Assembly (NCBI GenBank): GCA_964440935.1
Contig: CAYTTY010000014.1
Coordinates: forward strand, 1-64,000
Source: WJJR01 sp964440935
GTDB taxonomy: Bacteria; Zixibacteria; MSB-5A5; WJJR01
Length of the DNA: 64,000 nucleotides
Direction of reading: 5' to 3'
Part shown: piece after piece, positions 54,769 through 63,565 of the stretch
Position numbering within the stretch: position 1 is the stretch's first letter
Layout: each line of letters starts with the position of its first letter
The notes under the pieces: model-generated
Seen by the model: only the letters and a program-made list of their open reading frames with translations
Databases searched by the model: none
Told to the model about the DNA's origin: nothing
Position numbers and translations under genes: made by a program

Positions 54769-55080
54769 CAATCTACAGATCTGCCAAATCGTAGTGCCTC
54801 ACCACGCTATTTTATCCCCGCTGTGAGGGAGACGATCACACCTCCAGACATGCAGAAACCTATCTCGTTTCCCAAAAACGAGATAGGGCGCGGTCCTGAT
54901 AGGCTAACCTGGCACGGTTTTTGAAGTGTCCTGCAGTGGCTGAAACATCAAGTGAGCAGGTGTACCACCTGCTCACTACGTTTGAGACAAAGCGATGCGA
55001 CTACAGATACATCAAAAGAACCTCGCAGTCGTTGGAATAAATGTGACAAGTCGCATGCCAATCGTCGTTACACTGGTGGC
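54769..55080. other. Intergenic stretch with two hairpins
   Basis: CCTATCTCGTTT...AAACGAGATAGG forms a perfect 12-pair hairpin near 54858-54886 and could end the two-component transcript. GTGAGCAGGTG...CACCTGCTCAC is a palindrome near 54952-54976. Nothing else was recognised. Confidence 0.6.
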
Positions 55081-55262
55081 TATAGCAATTGTCAGAAGTA
55101 TTTTCCGTTTCCATTGGGGTGCCACGCCCCTTCAGGCCCGTGGTTCCACATTCGGACGATCCCAGTTCACGGGCCTAAAGGCCCGTGGCACCCGAAAGTG
55201 AGTGTCAATGAAGCGGGGTCTCGCCTCTTATCAATCGGAACGGAATTATGACAATCGCTCTA
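55081..55262. repeat. Type 1 inverted-repeat element, uninterrupted form
   Basis: The left end TATAGCAATTGTCAGAAGTA to TTTTCCGTTTCCATTGGGG; right end TCAATCGGAACGGAATTATG to CAATCGCTCTA. The core contains GCCACGCCCCTTCAGGCCCG and GGGCCTAAAGGCCCGTGGC. The same core is present in the copy at 61995, where a second element has been inserted. Length is 182 bases. Confidence 0.88.
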
Positions 55263-56056
55263 ATACCAAGCACAATATGGATGAGGTATCGAAATGCGTC
55301 TGAATGCACTACTGTCCAAGACAACGCTGGGATCAGAGACATCATCGTCGTCGAGTATTGTAACGAATCAAATCAGAGCATCGCAGGTCAATCGGATGAC
55401 GAATTGTATTGGGGCAGGATCACTTGGCGCATTGGTTCCGACGAATGAAATTCTGATCGCAGATACAGTCGTGTCAGATGGTTCTGCTGAAGTAGAGGTC
55501 CCTCGCCGGTCCCACCACGGCCGGTGCGATGGTGTGCCGGCGGCGGTATGTAGAGGTCGCTGAGGCCGTCTACAGCGGGGGACGTGGCCCGTCGGTGCCA
55601 ACCGGCGGGCCCGCGTTTTTAGGGGGGGCGTTTCCAATTAGGGTCTGTGTGGATGTGAACGGCCTTGTTCCAAGTTGTTGGTGAGTTGTGCGTGGCCCTG
55701 ATGAGAAAAGCACTCATCAGGGCCACGTTCCGTTGAAACGGTTCGGGGGAGTTCGTGCACTGTCCTCCACACCCGGCTGAAGCCGGGTGTCAAAGGGCAT
55801 GAAGCCCGCTGAAGCGGGCTGGCGATGCCAATACGTGATTTGCAGAGACTTCAATTCAAACGTCTCGTGGCCATCTGAATGTGCGTTACGCAAGCCCTGA
55901 TGGATAAAGCCCCATCGGGGCCACTTTTTTGTGTGGTGTCTGTGGTGTCACCCGCCCTCGGGTGACGCTTTGCCGGTCAGGAAGATGGCCGTCACGCGAG
56001 GGCGCGTGACGGCACGCTGGAATCACACAGCGATTCTGACAACTGCTATAGGATAT
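55263..56056. other. Intergenic stretch with terminator-like and repeat hairpins
   Basis: A 90-codon frame at 55294-55563 has no recognisable family and is left uncalled. Near 55580-55620 a long GC-rich hairpin (GGCCCGTCGG...CCGGCGGGCC) runs into GTTTTTAG and looks like a terminator. Further modules are CCTGATGAG...CTCATCAGG at 55695-55722, CCCGGCTGAAGCCGGG at 55771 and GCCCGCTGAAGCGGGC at 55804. At 55935-56056 lies the GTCACCCGCCCTCGGGTGAC module followed by a single type 1 right end (GCGATTCTGACAACTGCTATA). Confidence 0.55.
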
Positions 56057-57526
56057 CTACTCACTCCGCAACGCCGCCACCGGATCCAGGCGCGCGGCCC
56101 GGGTAGCGGGGTAGAGGCCGGCGGCGATGCTGACGAGGATGCCGAAGGATAAGGCGAGCAGGATCAGCCAGATGGGTAGTGTGAAGGGATCGAAGGTGGG
56201 GATGTCTTTGCTTTCGAGGAAGCGTTGAAACGCAAATGAAATGATGCGGGTGGCGATCCAGCCGCACAATATGCCGAGCGCCGATCCGACGGCGCCAATT
56301 ACACCCGATTCGACGAGGAACATCCACCTCACATCGCGTTCATCGGCGCCGAGTGAACGCAAAATGCCGATCTCCTTGCGGCGTTCAACAATCGACATCA
56401 CCATTGTGTTGACAATACCCAGTGCGGCGGTGACCAGCGCGATCACGCCGATCATGCCCAGCATCAAGTTGAAATAGAAATAGAAGCGTTGAATTTCCTC
56501 GAATTGTTCGGCGTAACTGAAGACGCGAAAGCCCAATGTTTCGACGGAGTCTTTAATCTGTTTAAACGGGGTCATGGGATCAACGTCGAGTGTGACCTGT
56601 GTAAATGTGCGAGCGTCCTGGCTGGACGGATCGGCAAAGAGTTGGCCACGCTGCATGATGGCCAACAGGCTGGCGGGATCGGTGCCGATGCCGAATCCAC
56701 TGGATGACAGTCGTCGTGCGATCCCAAGTGGCAGATACAACGATGCGCGTCCGGAACGCCGTCCCGGTGACGCATCGACAATGCCCGAAATGACCAATGT
56801 GTCATGGCGTGTGATACGCCGGTGAAGGTATCCGTCGATGAACCGGCGCACTCCTTCATTCAGCTCCTGTTGCAAAATGCGCCGACGGTAATCGGTGTGG
56901 AATAGTGAATCAAACCGGATGGCTTTGAGCCGTTCCCAGAAGGCCTCTGATCCATCGTGCACGATGTTGATGAGGGCACTGTCGAAACTGGCGGCTTCGG
57001 TGGAGATTACAATCTGCTGACCGACCAACGTGTCGCCCGTGTCCAATTCGAGTTCGTCCAGCAGCCGGTCGGTGACGATCACTTCGGTTGCTGTGTCGGA
57101 GTGGAAAACCGTTCCCACTTCCACATTCGACATTAATCCGGTTTCCATCGCGTCGGTGGGAATCGCTTGCGCGCGAACTGTGAGCGTTGTGTCAAGGACC
57201 GACACGCGTACCTCTAAGGCGTCGTACGGATACGCCAGTTGGACACCGGGAACGTTGGCGATTTCTTGGAGTGCGTATTGATCGAGCGGACGCGGCTGCG
57301 CCGTGTCGGGGGCTTTGCTGTCGCGCTGCTGGTAGACGTGCATCGTGGTGAACCAGCCGAATTCGGTGTACTGGTCGGTAATGAACTTCTGGTTGCCGGC
57401 GCCGAAGGAGAGCATGGCGACAAAGGTCGCGATGGCGATCATCACCCCGGTGATGGTCAGCACGGCCCGCAGTTTGATGCGCAGCAAATTGCCGAACGCC
57501 TGCTCGATGAGATCGCGCAGTGTCAT
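56057..57526 (-). CDS. ABC transporter permease, MacB/FtsX type
   Basis: A 489-residue permease with one N-terminal helix (IKLRAVLTITGVMIAIATFVA-like region, about residues 15-45), a large periplasmic MacB-core domain (residues 45-350), and three C-terminal helices (MLGMIGVIALVTAALGIVNT, ESGVIGAVGSALGILCGWIA, WLILLALSFGILVSIAAGLY) ending with the family motif YPATRAARLDPVAALR. Such permeases work mechanically on periplasmic cargo such as lipoproteins or peptides. It overlaps the ATPase gene by 4 bases. No adaptor protein lies next to the pair. Confidence 0.93.
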   Translation of the reverse strand: MTLRDLIEQAFGNLLRIKLRAVLTITGVMIAIATFVAMLSFGAGNQKFITDQYTEFGWFTTMHVYQQRDSKAPDTAQPRPLDQYALQEIANVPGVQLAYPYDALEVRVSVLDTTLTVRAQAIPTDAMETGLMSNVEVGTVFHSDTATEVIVTDRLLDELELDTGDTLVGQQIVISTEAASFDSALINIVHDGSEAFWERLKAIRFDSLFHTDYRRRILQQELNEGVRRFIDGYLHRRITRHDTLVISGIVDASPGRRSGRASLYLPLGIARRLSSSGFGIGTDPASLLAIMQRGQLFADPSSQDARTFTQVTLDVDPMTPFKQIKDSVETLGFRVFSYAEQFEEIQRFYFYFNLMLGMIGVIALVTAALGIVNTMVMSIVERRKEIGILRSLGADERDVRWMFLVESGVIGAVGSALGILCGWIATRIISFAFQRFLESKDIPTFDPFTLPIWLILLALSFGILVSIAAGLYPATRAARLDPVAALRSE

Positions 57527-58239
57527 GCCGTCTCCCGCTCGCCTTCGGCGTCGATTTTGCCGTACACCATGCGGATGGACCGTCGCGCCGTGCGACGCGC
57601 CAGGTCCAGGTCGTGGGTGACCATGATGATGGTCATCCCGTCGCGGTTGAGCGATGTGAGCAGGGCGGCGATGGATTCGGTGTTGTCGTGATCGAGATTC
57701 CCGGTGGGTTCATCGGCAAAGATGATGTCGGGTTCCTTGACCAGCGCGCGTGCGATTGCGACGCGTTGTTGCTCGCCGCCGGAGAGATCGGCCGGGCGAT
57801 GGTCGGCACGGTCGGCGATACCGAGGCGGTCGAGGATCTGTTCGGCGCGTTTGCGCCGCTCGACCTTGGCCACACCATTGAACAACATCGCCGCCTCAAC
57901 ATTGCGCAGGGCCGTCTGGTGCGGCAGCAGGTTGAACGACTGAAAGATGATGCCAACCCGCCGCGCGCGGAATTCGGCCAGCTCACGTCGTGAAATCGCC
58001 GTCAGTGTCTGGGAGCCGATGCGAATCTCGCCGGACGTCGGTGTGTCGAGTCCGGCGAGCAGATTGAGCAGTGTCGATTTGCCCGAGCCCGATGCACCGA
58101 CAACGGCGAGAAACTCACCTTGGGCGATATCGAGACTGACATCGTCGACGGCGCGGACCTCATGGGTGCCGCGCTGGTACATGCGGCTGAGGTGGGAAGC
58201 GGTGATCCAAGCGTCGGGTGACATAGCCGGCTCTTGCAT
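57523..58239 (-). CDS. ABC transporter ATPase, MacB/LolD type
   Basis: A 238-residue ATPase partner of the permease. Walker A GASGSGKST near residue 53, Q-loop FQSFNLLPHQTA, signature LSGGEQQRVAIARAL, Walker B IIFADEPTGNLD and a switch histidine in VTHD are all present. The TGNLD motif is typical of the LolD/MacB/FtsE subfamily. It overlaps the permease start (ATGA), showing coupling. Confidence 0.95.
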   Translation of the reverse strand: MQEPAMSPDAWITASHLSRMYQRGTHEVRAVDDVSLDIAQGEFLAVVGASGSGKSTLLNLLAGLDTPTSGEIRIGSQTLTAISRRELAEFRARRVGIIFQSFNLLPHQTALRNVEAAMLFNGVAKVERRKRAEQILDRLGIADRADHRPADLSGGEQQRVAIARALVKEPDIIFADEPTGNLDHDNTESIAALLTSLNRDGMTIIMVTHDLDLARRTARRSIRMVYGKIDAEGERETA

Positions 58240-58310
58240 TGACTCCGGGCCAATTCAATACGACGCATCTTTTCACACAAGTGCTTACCGCATCGATGCC
58301 GGCCTTGTTG

Positions 58311-58910
58311 TCACGGGACCGTAATGACCAAACCCTTACAGTCGTCGGTCCCCCGCCGCATATAGGCATGACGAACAGTTGAATCAAAGTACACCGAGTC
58401 GCCCGCGTTGATCTCGCGCGGTTCCTCATCATAGAAAATCGTGAGCTGTCCGGAGATGAGGTAGAGGAACTCGATGCCTTCGTGCTCGTGGTAGTTGTGC
58501 TTCCCCGGTGGATTCGGGATTTCCTCGAAGTAGGCCAAGTAGGCGCTCAGTGCCCGTTCAACGGCTTCGTAGTCAAGACTCTCAAATCGGTACGGCACCA
58601 CACCATTGCGGATCTTGCTGTCGGCCGGGAATTGAATACGGTCCTCTTTGCGGACGATGGCGAAGACGGGCCTGGGTGTCTCTGAAGTGAAGAAGAACTC
58701 CAGACCGACACTGAAGACCATCGCCAGCCGCAGTAGAGTCGGCAGGGTGGGATACAGAAGTCCACGCTCGATCTTCGAGATCATGGCCGGAGAGAGGCCC
58801 GAGTGCTCCCCCAATTCGACCAGACCGATTTTCTTCTTAAGACGCAGTGCGCGCAACTTGGGGCCGATTTCGTACCGATTCAGCCCTTCTACCAGCGTGT
58901 CAGACAGCAT
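58311..58910 (-). CDS. XRE-family regulator with cupin sensor domain
   Basis: A 199-residue transcription factor. The helix-turn-helix lies at residues 15-70 (IGPKLRALRLKKKIGLVELG, HSGLSPAMISKIERG). A cupin fold follows (HEHEGIEFLYLISGQLTIFY, EPREINAGDSVYFDSTVRHA), likely binding a small ligand. The ATG is preceded by AGGAGA. It is divergent from the DUF378 gene; the AT-rich gap between them carries an inverted repeat that could be its operator. Confidence 0.93.
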   Translation of the reverse strand: MLSDTLVEGLNRYEIGPKLRALRLKKKIGLVELGEHSGLSPAMISKIERGLLYPTLPTLLRLAMVFSVGLEFFFTSETPRPVFAIVRKEDRIQFPADSKIRNGVVPYRFESLDYEAVERALSAYLAYFEEIPNPPGKHNYHEHEGIEFLYLISGQLTIFYDEEPREINAGDSVYFDSTVRHAYMRRGTDDCKGLVITVP

Positions 58911-58983
58911 TTTTCAGTCTCCTTAGCATCTCAGTAAAATAGGCATCAGATCTTTTCACCGCAATCACATCATCTTTAATTTT

Positions 58984-58996
58984 ACGAAATTTTCGT
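58984..58996. promoter_or_regulatory. Candidate operator palindrome between divergent genes
   Basis: ACGAAA-T-TTTCGT is a perfect inverted repeat in the AT-rich gap between the XRE-cupin regulator and the DUF378 gene. A TTGACT with AT-rich sequence lies about 10 bases to its right. Binding by the adjacent regulator is inferred. Confidence 0.5.
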
Positions 58997-59083
58997 TCAA
59001 CTCAATTGACTTTTCCTCGTAAATAAGTTCAGATCAATCAAACGGGATTGATCGGAGCGAAAAGAGCCGAAGGAGGAAGAGAG

Positions 59084-59284
59084 ATGAAAGCACTTGGGAT
59101 TATCACCATCGCCCTGATCGTGATCGGCGGGTTGAACTGGGGACTGGTTGGGTTCCTGAAGTTCGATCTGGTGGCCGCGGTTTTTGGGGAGATGAGTTCG
59201 GTGGCGCGGTTGGTCTACGCCTTAGTCGGGATCAGCGCCATCTATCAATTGCTGCGCATCAAGAACGTCGCCGAGGTCCAGTAG
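59084..59284 (+). CDS. DUF378 small membrane protein
   Basis: A 66-residue protein with two hydrophobic helices. ALGIITIALIVIGGLNWGLV and AVFGEMSSVARLVYALVGIS, with the linking phenylalanine and aspartate, match DUF378 along the whole length (I-G-x-x-N-W-G-L and V-Y-x-L-V-G at the usual places). ATG 59084 follows AAGGAGG. Function is unknown; it lies next to and opposite a cupin regulator. Confidence 0.92.
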   Translation: MKALGIITIALIVIGGLNWGLVGFLKFDLVAAVFGEMSSVARLVYALVGISAIYQLLRIKNVAEVQ

Positions 59285-59443
59285 GGCCCGGTGCTCACAC
59301 AAGACAACCACAAACCAATGACGCGAATTGGTCGGTGTCGGTGCCGTAGGGGATTCTAAGGTGAGAGAATCGCCATTGTTATACAGCTCGCTCTTCTTCC
59401 GGCAACCCTGCGGCTCCCGGCCCGATCACAGGAGGATTGTACG

Positions 59444-61024
59444 ATGAAAAAGATTCTGCTACTCACACTGCTCGTCTTCTCGATTGGCCTTGTTGGCTGC
59501 AGCGACGATGACGACAACCCGATCAGCATGACGAACATGGCCCAGGTGCGCGTGGCGCACTTGTCACCGGATGCTCCCAATGTGGATGTCCGGGTCAATG
59601 GTTCGCGCGTGCTACAGGATGTGCCGTTCCAGGCTGTCAGCGACTACCTCGATTTGGAAGCCGGTTCGGTCAACATTCAAGTGACTCCCGCCGGGGCGAG
59701 TGCTCCGATCGTGATTGACGCCACTGTGACGCTCAATGCGAACACGGCGTACACGGTTGCGGCGACGGGCCTGCTGAATTCCAACGATTTGTCCCCGATC
59801 GTTCTCGTTGATGATCGCACGCCGCAGTCCGGCACAGCCCAGGTGCGTTTTGTGCACACATCGCCTGATGCGCCGGCGGTGGATGTAACGGTGTTGAACG
59901 GACCGACCCTGTTCAACAACGTGGCCTTCCGTCAGGCAGCCGACTACCTGTCGGTCAATGGTGGTACTTACAATCTGGGTGTTTCGATCGCCGCGTCCGG
60001 TACTCAGGTACTGACTGTTAATGGTCAGACGCTGCAGGACAATACCAATTACACGATCTTTGCCATCGGTTTGGCCGGTAACGGTTCGTTGGCGGCCCTG
60101 CCGGTGGTTGATGCATCAGTGAGTGGCTCCGCGAAGCCCGGTGTGGCGCGTGGACCGGAAGGCAAACTGCCGATCTTTCCACTGGCCCAGAAGGCTGGGT
60201 TGACGACGCTGGCGACGGCGGTGGAAGCGGCGGGTCTGCAGAAGACGTTGACGGTTGACGGTCCATTCACCGTGTTCGCTCCGACCAATGAAGCGTTTGC
60301 GGCTCTGGATCCGGCGACGCTCGACTTCCTGCTCAACAATCCGGATGAGCTGACCAAGATCCTGCTGTACCACGTGGTTGCCGGTAAGGTGACCGCCGAC
60401 CAGGTCGTGAATCTGACCTCGGCAACAACCGTAAATGGAGCCGATGTTTCGATCACGGTCAATGGCAGCGATGTGATGGTCAATGATGCCGATGTCATCC
60501 AGACCGATGTGCTGGCGAAGAACGGTGTCGTTCACGTGATCAACAAGGTGCTGATACCACCGTCAGCATTAAACAGCTCTGCGGCCAAGCCCGCTATGGC
60601 TCAGGGGCCTGACGGCAAACTGCCGATCTTTCCACTGGCCCAGAAGGCTGGCTTGACGACGCTGGCGACGGCGGTGGAAGTGGCGGGTCTGCAGAAGACG
60701 TTGACGGTTGACGGTCCATTCACCGTGTTCGCTCCGACCAATGAAGCGTTTGCGGCTCTGGATCCGGCGACGCTCGACTTCCTGCTCAACAATCCGGATG
60801 AGCTGACCAAGATCCTGCTGTACCACGTGGTTGCCGGTAAGGTGACCGCCGACCAGGTCGTGAATCTGACCTCGGCAACAACCGTAAATGGAGCCGATGT
60901 TTCGATCACGGTCAATGGCAGCGATGTGATGGTCAATGATGCCGATGTCATCCAGACCGATGTGATGGCGAAGAACGGTGTCGTTCACGTGATCAACAAG
61001 GTGCTCATTCCACCACAATCGTAG
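59444..61024 (+). CDS. Lipoprotein with DUF4397 domains and two FAS1 domains
   Basis: A 526-residue surface lipoprotein. A lipobox signal (LLLTLLVFSIGLVGCS) is followed by two DUF4397 units (QVRVAHLSPDAPNVDVRVNG and QVRFVHTSPDAPAVDVTVLN, about residues 30-225), then two fasciclin domains (about 240-375 and 391-525). The FAS1 signatures FTVFAPTNEAFAAL and LLYHVVAGKV occur in both. The domains are almost identical to each other in DNA, showing a recent duplication. FAS1 proteins usually act in adhesion. Upstream context is unrelated. Confidence 0.92.
   Translation: MKKILLLTLLVFSIGLVGCSDDDDNPISMTNMAQVRVAHLSPDAPNVDVRVNGSRVLQDVPFQAVSDYLDLEAGSVNIQVTPAGASAPIVIDATVTLNANTAYTVAATGLLNSNDLSPIVLVDDRTPQSGTAQVRFVHTSPDAPAVDVTVLNGPTLFNNVAFRQAADYLSVNGGTYNLGVSIAASGTQVLTVNGQTLQDNTNYTIFAIGLAGNGSLAALPVVDASVSGSAKPGVARGPEGKLPIFPLAQKAGLTTLATAVEAAGLQKTLTVDGPFTVFAPTNEAFAALDPATLDFLLNNPDELTKILLYHVVAGKVTADQVVNLTSATTVNGADVSITVNGSDVMVNDADVIQTDVLAKNGVVHVINKVLIPPSALNSSAAKPAMAQGPDGKLPIFPLAQKAGLTTLATAVEVAGLQKTLTVDGPFTVFAPTNEAFAALDPATLDFLLNNPDELTKILLYHVVAGKVTADQVVNLTSATTVNGADVSITVNGSDVMVNDADVIQTDVMAKNGVVHVINKVLIPPQS
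60161..61017 (+). repeat. Tandem near-identical FAS1 coding repeats
   Basis: The units at about 60161-60564 and 60614-61017 are 453 bases apart start to start (151 codons). Between them only a few differences are seen by eye: GGGTTG against GGCTTG, GAAGCGGCG against GAAGTGGCG, GTGCTGGCG against GTGATGGCG, and the last codons. The linker encodes SALNSSAAKPAMAQGPD. Confidence 0.9.
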
Positions 61025-61227
61025 AACGCGGTGTCGGACGTGTGGGGTCACAAGGATGTGACCCCTATCGCCGGCGCCACGGTAACGATGACCAACAGGG
61101 GCCTACCCCGTTCATCCTGTCCACGGAGCACACTTACATAATGAGGCGTTGAGACAGCGAATGAGCGCGGAGGCCCCGATCGGTTTTTTGGTTTACCGAA
61201 CAGATTCGATGATTAATACCTTCTGCC

Positions 61228-61734
61228 ATGCAAAACTCCGCCATCGAAGCGACATCGAATCGCAACAAGGGCCTCCTCGGACTGGTGGGCTTTCTTGCGC
61301 TGACAATTGCCGTGGAGATTGTCGCCGGGTTGGCGACCAGTTCATCGGTGCAGACGTGGTATCCGTCGCTGAAGAAAGCGCCGTGGACGCCGCCGGGCTG
61401 GGTGTTCGGCCCGGTGTGGACGGTCTTGTATGTGATGATGGCGGTAGCGGCGTGGCGCGTGTGGCGTTACCGGAAGGATGACAACCGCGTGCCGCAGGCG
61501 CTACGTTTGTTCTACGTCCAACTCACGTTGAATTTTCTCTGGTCGGTTCTTTTCTTTGGTCTGCAGTTACCATTGGCCGGGTTGATCGACATCATCCTAC
61601 TGCTGACTGCAATTGTTCTTACGACCATCGCTTTCGGTCGGATCGACCGCGGGGCGGCCTGGCTGATGATACCGTATGCGCTGTGGGTGACGTATGCGAC
61701 GACGCTCAATGCGGCGATTTGGTGGTTGAACTGA
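61228..61734 (+). CDS. TspO/MBR family protein
   Basis: A 168-residue membrane protein with five helices. The N-terminal tail is followed by LVGFLALTIAVEIVAGLATS, then the family motif WYPSLKKAPWTPPGWVFGPV and WTVLYVMMAVAAWRVWR, and the final ALWVTYATTLNAAIWWLN. The family binds porphyrins and cholesterol-like ligands and acts in stress or tetrapyrrole handling. The start at 61228 is the only ATG near the right place. It stands apart from neighbours. Confidence 0.95.
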   Translation: MQNSAIEATSNRNKGLLGLVGFLALTIAVEIVAGLATSSSVQTWYPSLKKAPWTPPGWVFGPVWTVLYVMMAVAAWRVWRYRKDDNRVPQALRLFYVQLTLNFLWSVLFFGLQLPLAGLIDIILLLTAIVLTTIAFGRIDRGAAWLMIPYALWVTYATTLNAAIWWLN

Positions 61735-61994
61735 ACACTGCGAGTGCGAGATGTCGATTCGTCTGGGGTGCGTTTGTATCAATACCGCATTGCCGCGGCC
61801 TGACCGCACATGCCGGTTGAAGAGTGCAACACCGGAATGAATCCTGGCGTTGGGCCAGCAGAATCTGACTCGTCTCGCCGACGTTCTGCGGTGGAATGCC
61901 GACCACGATGTCGTTGTGTTTCGTGTATCCGTGGCAATCACTGACGACCGGTTGATTCGCCGTTTCAACAGGGACACACTCCGCACATTGGTTC
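61735..61994. other. Spacer, nothing recognised
   Basis: No gene or clear repeat in 260 bases between TspO and the nested element. Confidence 0.4.
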
Positions 61995-62334
61995 TATAGA
62001 GCGATGGTCAGAAGTATTTTCCGTTTCCATTGGGGTGCCACGGGCCTTCAGGGGGGTGTTGAAAAACCTGCTGACTAACATCACCTCAGACTGGGGAGGG
62101 CGAGGCTCCCGCCGAGCCGCCGCGTGGAACATGCCGTTGCGGCTCGCCGGGAGGCTCGCCCTCCCGAAGGCTCTGATTCTCGGGGGTTTTTCAACACGGG
62201 CCTTCAGGCCCGTGGTTCCACATTCGGACGATCCCAGTTCACGGGGCTAAAGGCCCGTGGCACCCGAAAGTGAGTGTCAATGAAGCGGGGTCTCGCCTCT
62301 TCTCAATCGGAACGGAATTCTGACAATCGCTATA
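61995..62334. repeat. Type 1 element invaded by a type 2 element
   Basis: The type 1 ends (TATAGAGCGATGGTCAGAAG at left; TCAATCGGAACGGAATTCTG to CAATCGCTATA at right) and core match the copy at 55081, except for an insert at 62056-62197. The insert has inverted ends GTGTTGAAAAACC and GGTTTTTCAACAC and a core with GGCTCCCGCCGAGCC-type hairpins. The word GGGCCTTCAG occurs at 62042-62051 and again at 62198-62207, as a 10-base target duplication would. The far end provides the TAG stop of the next gene. Confidence 0.88.
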
Positions 62335-63301
62335 AGTGTTTGGCGAGTGCATTGGCGGCGGCGATGCCGGAGACGTGGGCGCCCTCGATCTCGTTGCCGC
62401 GAAATCCATCGCCGGCGAACGCCAGCAATCCAGGCGATTCCACCAATTCGAACTGCCGGGGATGTTTTGTGATTGCCTGCGAGTAGCGCCAGCGATGAAC
62501 CTGTACATCGGTGTACTCCTGACCGATCCATTTGGACGCTGCGTTGAGCAAAGTCTTTGCGACATCATTGGGATCGGTCTCCCAATGCGTATTGCTGAAC
62601 ACTGGTCCGGCGTGGATGGTGATGGCCGTTTCCGCCGATGAGAGTCCCTTCTTGCGATTGTCGGCGATCCATTGAATGGGTTCATCTCCCAGCCACAGTC
62701 CTCCCGGCGGTGGAATATTCGATTCGCCCGGGATTGTCACAAGTACCGCGATGCACCGATCGTATGCGATTGTTTCGAGCAATGTGCGACGTTCGGAATC
62801 GAGCGATACCTGTCCGTTGTCGAGGAGAGCCAATGACTGCGGTATGGGTGGTGTCAGCAGAATGCTGCGGGCGAAAATCGATTCGCCGTCTTTCGAGCGC
62901 ACGGTTACGATGTCGTTGTCGAAGGAGACTGATTCCACGTGCCATGAGGTGTGCACATCGAGATCATGGGCCATGTGCTTCGGGATCGAGTGCATTCCAT
63001 TGATCGCATAGTAGTAATCGCCTCCCCGGTGAAAGCGTGTGCTCAACGGTCCACACGATTTGACGAGCTTTTTATCGCGCCACTCATCGACGGTGCAAAT
63101 CATGTCCGGGCCCTGGACGGGGATCACCTGAGCGCCGTGATCGCAGAGGGCATTGCCCAAGCGGCGGGTGGCCATGCGACCGCCAACGCTCCGACCTTTG
63201 TCGAGCACGATGTGTGGAATTTTCAGTTCTTTCAGCCGGCGGGCTGCCGATAGACCGGCGATGCCGGCTCCGATGATTATGCAATGGCTCGGGTCAGCCA
63301 T
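62330..63301 (-). CDS. FAD-dependent oxidoreductase, renalase-like
   Basis: A 323-residue flavoprotein. The N-terminal dinucleotide fold is clear (CIIIGAGIAGLSAARRLKEL, then VLDKGRSVGGRMATRRLG, the renalase-type GGRM motif). It ends with the FAD-binding LLAFAGDGFRGNEIEGAHVS. Renalase relatives oxidise dihydropyridine forms of NAD(P)H; the substrate here is unknown. ATG 63301 is used; the frame extends to a TTG at 63346. The stop codon TAG is formed with the last bases of a type 1 element. Confidence 0.9.
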   Translation of the reverse strand: MADPSHCIIIGAGIAGLSAARRLKELKIPHIVLDKGRSVGGRMATRRLGNALCDHGAQVIPVQGPDMICTVDEWRDKKLVKSCGPLSTRFHRGGDYYYAINGMHSIPKHMAHDLDVHTSWHVESVSFDNDIVTVRSKDGESIFARSILLTPPIPQSLALLDNGQVSLDSERRTLLETIAYDRCIAVLVTIPGESNIPPPGGLWLGDEPIQWIADNRKKGLSSAETAITIHAGPVFSNTHWETDPNDVAKTLLNAASKWIGQEYTDVQVHRWRYSQAITKHPRQFELVESPGLLAFAGDGFRGNEIEGAHVSGIAAANALAKHL

Positions 63302-63565
63302 GGATGATTGGCTCTTTTCTGCGGGTCGAAAATGCTCTCTCGCCAAAATGGCTCCATGTTAAATGGGGAAATGAATTCAAAACGCAAGAAGGAAATCATC
63401 GGGTTTTGTCAATAAATGCCGTATGGCACACCAGCCTGATGGCTGCTGAGCGGGGGATGCCGCTCTTGGCGAGGTATTTGAAATCAGGATCAACTTTGTA
63501 TCTAATTGGCAGGCCCCCTGTGGGGGCAAAGCCGTTAAGGCACCGCCGAGACTGGCGGGAGTGAC
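63302..63565. other. Spacer upstream of the OmpA-like gene
   Basis: No gene. It contains GGCAGGCCCCCTGTGGGGGC at about 63510 and GGGAG 5 bases before GTG 63566. Confidence 0.4.

Noticed and set aside
55294..55563. Open frame of 89 codons after the element at 55081
   Set aside because: No recognisable family, no good ribosome site, and it ends in a GC-rich terminator-like hairpin. Left as intergenic, though a small gene cannot be excluded.
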